Source: Coniella vitis (lineage: Eukaryota > Ascomycota > Sordariomycetes > Diaporthales > Schizoparmaceae). From it: a stretch of 64,000 nucleotides of DNA. The stretch spans positions 3,224,001-3,288,000 of the forward strand of contig WUJK01000003.1 in the NCBI GenBank assembly GCA_011317545.1, read 5' to 3'. The notes below the pieces were generated by a model. The model had not been told where the DNA came from, made no database searches, and saw only the letters and a list, made by a program, of their open reading frames with translations. This document shows, in pieces, positions 56,947 to 64,000 of this stretch. A program made the position numbers and the translations under genes. Within the stretch, counting starts at the first letter, position 1, and each line of letters opens with the position of its first letter.

Positions 56947-58464
56947 ATGGCCAACGGCCTGATCCCGCTCATGCTCAACAGCGCAGACTCGGCAGCACCC
57001 TACCACACAACGCCAGCTTGGGCCGCGCACAGGCGCCATGTAAGCGATGGTACTCCGGTGTGCAAGCTGGCCAAGCCACCCGTGAGGAGGTCGGCCTTGA
57101 AGCGTCAATCCCAGCAGACGCCGTTGTACTTGCCCAGCATTCCCAGGACGACGGCCGAGTGGAAACGAGCCATTGTGGAAATTAAGCAGCACCACCTCGC
57201 TCGGCGATACCGCGCCTGCTCGGCACGATGTAGCGAGATCTTGGGCAATCTCAAGGATACCGTATGTCAAATACCACGTGTTTTGATCCGACGGTGCAAG
57301 TTATGCTAACCCTGTGCGCAGTCCATGGTTGAGCCAGCTTACATGATCTACCTGAATTTTTACGCAGCAACATCCCTCGAAATGTGTGCTCGACCACTTG
57401 CACCTGCGTCAGCCTACAGACTCAACCTTCTTGAGCAGGCGCGCTTTCACTATGAGCGCGCAGCAGCCCTCCTCCACACGACCGAAGAGTCGGCCACCGC
57501 CCAATCAAGATCTAGTTCGGCTGCGTCCTCACTTTCCTACCCACAGTCACCCTCAAGCTCAGTATCTTCGCGCGCATGGTCGCCGGACTGCGGCAGGTCA
57601 ACACCCACGTCCACTTGCTCGAGAAAATCGAGCCTCGTCATGGAGCCACGCAAAAGACCGCAGAAGAAGAAGGTCTCCTTCGAGTTGCCCAAGGACAAGA
57701 GCCAATGGACCTTTACGCTGCCTGAGCCCATGGTCCGCCCCGACTCTCCTACCCTTGGCTTTGATAACGAGTACTTTGCAGCAGGTGCTCTGCGACAAGA
57801 GCTGCCTGAAGTGCCGGCCAAGCGCTCTTTCGACCACGAGGTTGAAATGCCACTCACCTACCCGCCATTCTCGATGCCCTCCATCAGCGAAAGTGACGAG
57901 CTCAGTCCAACCGAGACGGAGTCAACGTCGTCGACTGATGATAGCAGCGAGGACTTTCCTTTCTTCCGGAACCATTTCTCCGACAGGGAGACGGCACAGG
58001 CGCTGGCTCGGTATTGCGATACGCTGTCTGGTCTCAAGAAGCAAGTGGCCAGCCACCTCAAAGCGCTAAACGACACCCTCGCCGAAGATGTGCGACAACA
58101 AGAAGCGAACCGCCATTCAGCAGATATGTCCGACGCTGCATCCTCCTTCATGACCACTGCCATCAACAGGTTAAGTTTGCAGAGCACGACCGGCACCAGC
58201 AGGGCCCGAAGCGGCAGTCGTACGAGCATCAGCTGGGATAATAAGCGCAATTCGAGCAGCTTTAGCTTCACGAGCAGCAGCAGCAGCAGCAGCAGCCACG
58301 GCGGCGACAGTGAGCTTGAAGAGATGAAACGCAAGGACCGCCAAGTTCGCATCGACAAGTTGCGCATGAGTGGTTGGAAGCGCAAGAGGTTCGATGCCAG
58401 TCGATACGAGCAATTATGTGACGCTGTTACAGAAGAGTTGAACAACAACAACAACCGTCTTTAA
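56947..58464 (+). CDS. Ser-rich conserved ascomycete protein, unrecognised
   Basis: Exons 56947-57261 and 57322-58464 encode 485 residues. Residues about 68-155 are alpha-helical and hydrophobic in periodic fashion (TAEWKRAIVEIKQHHLARRYRACSARCSEIL; EPAYMIYLNFYAATSLEMCARPL; LNLLEQARFHYERAAALL). This could be a TPR/MIT-like helical bundle. The rest is disordered and rich in Ser, Pro and Glu. A second helical patch (RETAQALARYCDTLSGLKKQVASHLKALNDTLAEDV, about 340-375) may be a coiled coil. The basic C-terminus has KDRQVRIDKLRMSGWKRKRFDASRYEQLCDAVTEEL. The ATG has a good context (ACCATGG). The pattern resembles uncharacterised proteins found across filamentous ascomycetes. No function is assigned. 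Confidence 0.75.
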
Positions 58465-59649
58465 GAGATAAAGAGAGGAAGTGTATATGTACAGACAACG
58501 ACGACAGCACTTAGACGACTGAACTCTCGCGTGCAATATTGTTTATTTTATAATCTTTTTCGGGTATATTAAATGCAACGCATGGTTTTGGGAGGGAATC
58601 AAAAAATGGGGTGTCATTTCTTTCTTAAATCTTGGACTCTACAAGCATATTGGCGCTGGATCGGCTGGCGGCTTCTTTATTTCTGAATTTTAAGGGTGTA
58701 TATTACTGTATATGTCAGGATAAATTTGAATGTCGAAAGTTGGTATGACAGAGTACGACTTGAACATATACCTAAAGGGAAGAAAAAGATACTTCAAAAA
58801 AGTTTATGCCTTTGGCAGTCATAAAAACCTATACTGCTAGTATCGCTCACCGTGAAGTTTAATCGTTTCCGTGAGACTTGTTTTGGGCGCTATAGACCGA
58901 CCACCCTCAGGTTGATGTTTTCTGTGTGCGTGAAAGTCATATAATATGTACAAGGACGACTAGTCGCCCATTTAGTGTTGAGACTGGTACATGTCGCTTT
59001 TATATTCACTATATGTATATATTACATGTACTCTCCTTTGCGGGATATGGTACCACTTGAGGCAGCTGTGTAACCAACGACGATTGACCCTGTGGACTGC
59101 ATGTACTATGTATATGTAACACGACAGCAATGCATAGTATACTATGTAGGGGATCTCTCAACGAGTTACACAACCTTGGGAACACAACATATCCGGAATC
59201 AAAACAGCATGTCGGACAGTGATATGTCCGATATTGCGAAGAAGGTTGGATGGGGTACTGTTGTTGTATGTATCTGATGTTCTGTTGCCATGTACATCGA
59301 GTTTTTCTTCTTTTCTTCTTTTTCCTTTTTTCTTGTTCTCTTTCTTTTTAAAAATAGAATAGAATGAACAATATGTAGCTAGTATTGAGTTATTGAAGGA
59401 AATATTACTCCCTTTGGGATATGGTATCTGGCCTCCGATCATTGATTTGAGAAGTATATCATTTTGCCGGAACAAAAGGTTACGTACAAGCAGTAGTCCA
59501 ACACGCCTACTCATATAATCGATTGTGCGGTAAAACAACACCCAAAAATCTATATACTAAATAAGAGGAAATGAATACCCCTCTTACAGAGCAAGAATAA
59601 AAGAAGGAGTTGGCGGAAGGGGAAGAGGAGATGGAATCACTCATGTTAT
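58465..59649. other. Convergent intergenic region, AT-rich
   Basis: This is the 3' flank of the Ser-rich protein gene and of the Clr5-domain gene, AT-rich throughout. It holds motif copies at 59104 and 59140, the second within a 14-bp palindrome. Confidence 0.6.
59133..59148. repeat. Perfect palindrome CATAGTATACTATG
   Basis: A 14-bp palindrome (59133-59146) overlaps an exact TACTATGTA at 59140-59148. It has the same arms as the palindrome at 4128, with TA inserted at the centre. Confidence 0.9.
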
Positions 59650-62159
59650 TCACAAGTCGCCCGTCAACTCCGCTCGCCACTCCGCCATCTGCTCCGTCTT
59701 TTCCCGATTACCCCATGCCCAAAAGGCATTTTCGAGACTGTGGATGAATTGCAGACCGCGTACTGCGTCTTCAAAGGAGCGCATGAGCATTACTTTGTTT
59801 CGTTCGTTGCGTTCTTGGAAGGGCTCGTCTGGCTTGTGTTGGTTCGTGCCCAAGAATTCTTCTTCTTCGTCCTCGTTGTTGTTGTTCCTGCTGTCGATGT
59901 GGATCTGATGATAATTGTCCTCTATGTCGTCGACATTATTAATTCCGATTCCAGTTGGGCCCAAATACAAGTGTCCGATTTTCTGCGAAGCAGGGACCCC
60001 ATCGTCAACAACAAGCCTTTCTCCCTGCTCGATCATATCATTCCCAGTCCCATCATCTGCAGCATGACGACCACTCGTGATCCTCCCATGACGCCACAGC
60101 TGCGTCCATTGGTCATACAGGACATTATTCGCGAGGAAAAAGTGCAAATCGGGTGACGGGAGAGTCCCCTCCGCAACGGTGAGCTCTATCAGCACGGCAT
60201 TGCCCCAGAGGGCATTCACAGCGGCTGGGGTGGTGGCGCTGGCTCGGCGTTGTAAGGCGAGGAGGGTTTGCGAGACGGCTGCAGGTACATGTGGTGGAAT
60301 GTCGGCTTCGGGGACGAGGGTCGCGAAATTGATCCAGTCGCTTGCTGTCGTGGAGCATATTGGTGCTCTGGAAGGCTGATGTAATTGTGATGGTTGTCGT
60401 GATGGAAGAGCATCAGAAGAGGTTGGTGGCGATGAAGAAGGTGAAGAAGAGGACGACAGGGAGGACGGGGAAGATGCCAGTGTTGGTATGGAGGATGATG
60501 GAGGAGAGCAACAGGATAAGGACGGCGAGGATGGGGATGCTGGCGGTCTGGATCCATCAAAGGTAGCTGAGGTCGAAGATGAAGAGACTGCAATCTCGTC
60601 CCATGACTGACATGAAAGCTTCCACGCTTGTACCACAACAGGGTACAGCTGGTCGTCTTCGACGCGCGTCAGGGATTGTAGAAGTCGTGAGACGGGGTGT
60701 CGGGGCGTATATCGTGGTGATTCACCAGCTGGGTTAGGGTTGTGGTACTGGTCCTGGTCCTGATGATTTGTGCCAGTTTCAACACTACTATCAAGCGTCC
60801 CCGTTGTTGCTGTCAACCAAGCCGCATACCGTAGTAAAGCCTTGACGACGCCCGAGAACTGCCTCGCCTGGTCCGACGAGCCGAGGGCCACCAGACAGCG
60901 CGCCATGCACACAATGAACATGAAGAGACTGCTGAGAAGAGCGGCAGGCTGCGCGGCCAGCAAACTGCGAAGCTCGTCAGGCGCCTGGCGCATGAGCACG
61001 AGAGCTTCGCTGAAGCGTGCCGGTGAGCACAGCGGTCCGCGGACGGTGAAGAGAAACCTGTTCCATCTGCGGACAGCGAGATTAAGGGTGCGGGATGCGT
61101 CAATGGAGGCTTCTGTGATCAGCAAGTCTTTGAAGCGACCGAACTGCGTGACGGAGAAAAGCCCATTGTCAGCAAAGTTTGGTACTCGAGGCTGGAAAAA
61201 TGACGGCAGAATGGATCTCAACGGGTCTTTGGGGGACCACTTCCTGTCCACAATTCTCTGTTTCCTTGCCCTTCTTGCCCAGAGGAAGATGCATATCAAA
61301 AGGAATAGGAAAGGACTCCTACAATGTACGATCTTGTGCTATCGAGCACTGCCTCACACTCGTAAAACGATTTCGGCGGCCGCACGATCCGCATAGTCGT
61401 TGCCGTCGCCGCCGTTCTTTGAGCATAATACCGCGCCTGGGTCCTCTTGCGTCGCAGGTGCATTGCCAAACGCCCAACATCCACGACTTGGCCTGTGGCG
61501 AGCTGAATCTCGGAAGCAGGATGCTGTGGAGGAGTGCTGCTATCGGTAATAACGGCGGGAGTAGTAGCTGATGTTGTCACCATTGCTACTCGCGACGCTG
61601 ACGTTGATGGCATCGTGGACGAGCTGTTTCTTCCACTGCGAGTGCGAGCGCTTCTCGAGCCATTGCTGCCACTCAAGGCGTGAACAAGCATGGCATAGTC
61701 GAGCTCGCCGCCTGGTGTTCCACCTAGGCGAATATTCTTGCGTGCATTGGATTTCTTGAGCCTTTGCTTGTAAACCTTGACCCTGCAAAGTGAAAGCAGC
61801 CAGCAGTCGGTTAGCAAGTTGCCCTCCTGGCCATGACGCACGGGTCGACAGGTATAGATAGGCGGAGTGGGAAGCAAGACAGGGCCAAAAGGTAAGCATG
61901 AAATGAATGAAAGGAAAAGACAAACTCCCTACGAGGCTGTAAACCCGTGCTCTGCTTGCATGATTTCCATAACTTCCTTGAGCGTCTTGCCTTCATCCAT
62001 GTATAGCTGCCGTATTTTTGGCATGTGCGTCTCCCAGGAATTCGGACCATTTGCCTTCATGGTGTCGTTGTTGTTTTTGGTATTTTGATTGCGGTCGTGA
62101 TCTTGAGCGGGATCGTCGTTGTGATTGCGCGCTCGGTGGGCGGTGCCGTGGCATGCCAT
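59650..62159 (-). CDS. Clr5-domain protein, fungus-specific
   Basis: Exons 62159-61933, 61782-61323 and 61257-59650 encode 764 residues from the first ATG, or 731 from the ATG at 62060 (MKANGPNSWETH), which lies just before the domain. The Clr5 domain runs SWETHMPKIRQLYMDEGKTLKEVMEIMQAEHGFTAS, then VKVYKQRLKKSNARKNIRLGGTP after the first intron. This Myb-like N-terminal module is typical of a large ascomycete family named after the S. pombe silencing factor Clr5. The rest has helical regions (LIRLxx-like, around VTQFGRFKDLLITEASIDASRTLNLAVRRWNRFLF) and a long Ser/Pro stretch. The acidic/Asn-rich segment ends in a conserved-looking helix, EDAVRGLQFIHSLENAFWAWGNREKTEQMAEWR. The role is probably nuclear or chromatin-related, by inference from the domain only. 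The acceptor before exon 3 could lie 12 bp further on. Confidence 0.8.
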
Positions 62160-62431
62160 TGTCGATTCTTCTTCGCAGGCCGTGGCGAGATATGCAGTTA
62201 TCGCCTACCAGCGACTTGTGAAAACTCCCGGAATACCAATTTGGACCTGAATTTCTGCGTTTAGGGGCAAGCAGCCATCTCAGGCCTGGCAGTTCGACTA
62301 GACCAGACCAAGTAGGAACGCTCGCGGAGAAAGGTTGTCCGACTGTCGCGAGACAGTGTGGATGATGCTAAGTACTGAATGCCGATACCTTATGCTTGTT
62401 TCGAAATAGCAACAACGGTCGCGCGCTTGTC

Positions 62432-62466
62432 GGGGCCCGGGGCCGGGGCCGGGGCCAGGGCCAGGG
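62432..62466. repeat. GGGGCC-type repeat, G-quadruplex candidate
   Basis: Four GGGG runs and two GGG runs separated by 2-3 bases lie within 35 bp, on the plus strand. This satisfies the usual G-quadruplex pattern. It lies about 270 bp upstream of the Clr5-domain gene's start codon. Confidence 0.85.
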
Positions 62467-63144
62467 ATCCAAGGTTATATAATCTGATTCTGCCTGGGAA
62501 GTGCGGAGAGCCAGACCATGATAATGGGAGGAAGGATTGATCGGCAAACGTTCGACGGATTCAAATCGTTGCAGCTCTTATGAGTTGGAAACCCATGAGC
62601 GCACTGGACCAGTACGGCCTCGCAATCTGGCGAATCCGCGCCGCCAGGGCAGTTCAGCTGCAGCCACGGCAGTGGAGTCTCAAGTCAGGGGCCCCATTGA
62701 GCACATGTACTATACTGTTATGTACATAGTATACATCATAAGCCACCCAGAAAGCATACCAGACCCACGACGAATACTAGGTAGCCGCACGTGCTCAGTA
62801 GCAGCGTATACTGAGATGGTCGTCACGCGCCAAGTGCGATAAACTTGATGAGTCCTATATTCTGACAGCAGGATTCTCTTTAGCGCAAACGCATTTCCAG
62901 AATGCTCTCCTCCCATACAGATACTTCACAATCTCTTGGAAGCCCCCGGGTCTCCTAGTCCCAGCTTATAGATCACAGCAATATAGTGCGCGCCTGGTCA
63001 GTTTCGCCAGGCGACACCGTACAATGCCCTGAAACGTCAAGACAAGCCAACAGCAGCCTGATCACAGAGAGGCAGTTGCCCAACTGTGACTCGCAGTATG
63101 GATCCAAAAAAAAAAAAAAAACCAACCGAAAAACAATGCTTTGG

Positions 63145-63224
63145 CCACCCTCTCTCTCTCCCACCCTCTCTCTCTCCCACCCTCTCTCTCTCCCACCCTC
63201 TCTCTCTCCCACCCTCTCTCTCTC
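63145..63224. repeat. Minisatellite, 5 x 16 bp
   Basis: Five perfect head-to-tail copies of CCACCCTCTCTCTCTC. They lie 81 bp beyond the stop codon of the kinase gene, on the complementary strand, so they are probably part of its 3' UTR. Confidence 0.95.
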
Positions 63225-63305
63225 TTCTCCGTGTCTTCCTCCCCCCTCCCGAACTCCGTCATCTTCACCATCGAGAGGCCTGCGCTGCTCTGTTTGGCTC
63301 TTCTT

Positions 63306-64000
63306 TTATTCGTGGAAACTACGACGCTTGGCTTCCTTCTCGACTTGTTCTGCCACCTTCAGCGTCTGCTCCTGCTCCTTCATCTCACGCACCTTGGCGA
63401 GCACCACCTCACGGAAAATGGCGCCCTTGAGCTTCTTAAGGCTCTTCTTCTCACCATCTGCCTTTGGTGTCGAGCTGCTTCCGCTGGGCAGGGCAGAAGT
63501 GTCGGCGGGCATGATGTCGGGAATGTCGGATTCCTCGGCGTCGTCTTCGTGCATCTTGAGCGCCTCGATTCTGTTGGCCAGCTTGACCATCTCGATACCT
63601 CTTCGGAGACGAGCCTTGGCCATGAACGCCTTGATCTCGGGCAGCAAGTTGTGATCTGTGGCAGTCTCGCCGCTGAGCCATGGGTGCTTCATGGCTTGAG
63701 CTGACGACCATCGGTCATCGGGGTTGGGCTTGAGTAGGCACATGATAAAGTCCTTGGCGTCGTCACTAACATCTTTCCAATAACGCTCGTGAAACACGAC
63801 TTGCGCATTGGTGCACTCGTCAATTAAATCTTGCAGGTTCTCGGAGCGGAAGGGCGAGTAACCGCACAAGAGCGTGTAGGTGATGACGCCCATAGACCAC
63901 ATGTCGACGGGCTTTCCATGGCCCTTCTTAAGCATCACTTCTGGCGCCGCGTAGCCAAAAGACCCTGCCATGGTGGTGAGAACCTCGTCCTTGCTGTCGA
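63306..64000 (-). CDS. Ca2+/calmodulin-dependent protein kinase, 3' part (runs off the window)
   Basis: The last 231 or so codons of a Ser/Thr kinase are present; the 5' end, with the ATP loop and catalytic Asp, lies beyond 64000. Visible parts are the end of the activation segment and the P+1 loop, EVLTTMAGSFGYAAPEVM, then subdomain IX (VDMWSMGVITYTLLCGYSPF). Subdomain XI carries DDRWSSAQAMKHPWLSG. The autoinhibitory/calmodulin-type segment is AKARLRRGIEMVKLANRIEALK, followed by a charged C-terminal extension. The GYAAPE signature and the lack of an association domain fit a CaMKI-like fungal enzyme (cmkA/CaMK1 type). It would phosphorylate targets in calcium signalling. No intron is seen in the visible part. 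Confidence 0.9.
   Translation of the reverse strand, partial: DSKDEVLTTMAGSFGYAAPEVMLKKGHGKPVDMWSMGVITYTLLCGYSPFRSENLQDLIDECTNAQVVFHERYWKDVSDDAKDFIMCLLKPNPDDRWSSAQAMKHPWLSGETATDHNLLPEIKAFMAKARLRRGIEMVKLANRIEALKMHEDDAEESDIPDIMPADTSALPSGSSSTPKADGEKKSLKKLKGAIFREVVLAKVREMKEQEQTLKVAEQVEKEAKRRSFHE

Larger units (their letters stand above)
62160..63305. other. Intergenic between Clr5-domain gene and CaM kinase gene
   Basis: No gene is supported. It holds a GGGGCC-type repeat at 62432-62466, one TACATAGTA copy at 62723-62731, a 17-A run near 63105-63121 and a 16-bp minisatellite at 63145-63224. Confidence 0.65.

Noticed and set aside
63105..63121. A-run upstream of the minisatellite as a retroposon tail
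   Set aside because: No target-site duplication or element body was found, and similar short A/T runs are common in this window.
1..64000. tRNA, rRNA, CRISPR or phage features
   Set aside because: No T-loop/D-loop pairs, rRNA sequence or spaced repeat arrays were recognised on reading. A tRNAscan-type search was not possible, so a missed tRNA remains conceivable.

Overview
The window is nuclear DNA of a filamentous ascomycete, most likely a sordariomycete and tentatively of the order Hypocreales. This rests on compact genes with short GT-AG introns (about 50-200 bp), donors close to GTRNGT, and fungus-specific families (Clr5-domain protein, fungal sugar transporter, verprolin, CHORD-CS protein, fungal bHLH regulator, a mitochondrial/cytosolic HisRS gene). 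No rRNA, tRNA, CRISPR array, phage or intact transposon could be recognised. The genus is not identified.

Layout. 0-6.4 kb: the histone-fold DNA polymerase epsilon subunit (DPB4-like, minus) and a single-pass membrane protein (minus). 6.3-16.4 kb: about 10 kb with no gene I can support, full of microsatellites, a 47-T tract and copies of a short motif. 16.4-21.7 kb: a bHLH transcription factor and mitochondrial delta-1-pyrroline-5-carboxylate dehydrogenase (both minus). 23.9-33.5 kb: a PhoD-like phosphatase (plus), verprolin/WIP (minus), a conserved mitochondrial membrane protein (plus) and a four-helix membrane protein (plus). 35.7-46.5 kb is the densest part: CHORD-CS co-chaperone-like protein (minus), cupin (plus), MFS sugar transporter (minus), HpcH/HpaI aldolase (plus), glutaredoxin-like protein (minus), LSM8 (plus) and nucleoside hydrolase (minus). 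48.1-52.8 kb: a lysine-rich membrane-anchored protein and histidyl-tRNA synthetase (both plus). 52.8-56.9 kb: a second gene-poor stretch. 56.9-64 kb: a Ser-rich conserved protein (plus), a Clr5-domain protein (minus) and the 3' end of a Ca2+/calmodulin-dependent kinase that leaves the window (minus).

Most genes are unrelated housekeeping or regulatory genes. The only neighbourhood that could be a functional unit is the divergent sugar transporter / HpcH-type aldolase pair, with a cupin beside it.

The most unusual signal is non-coding. The 9-mer TACATAGTA (or its complement TACTATGTA) occurs 30 times by my reading, against about 0.5 expected by chance. All copies lie outside the exons I annotate, and several are arranged as dyads, up to the perfect 16-bp palindrome TACATAGTACTATGTA. 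I know of no described function for it.
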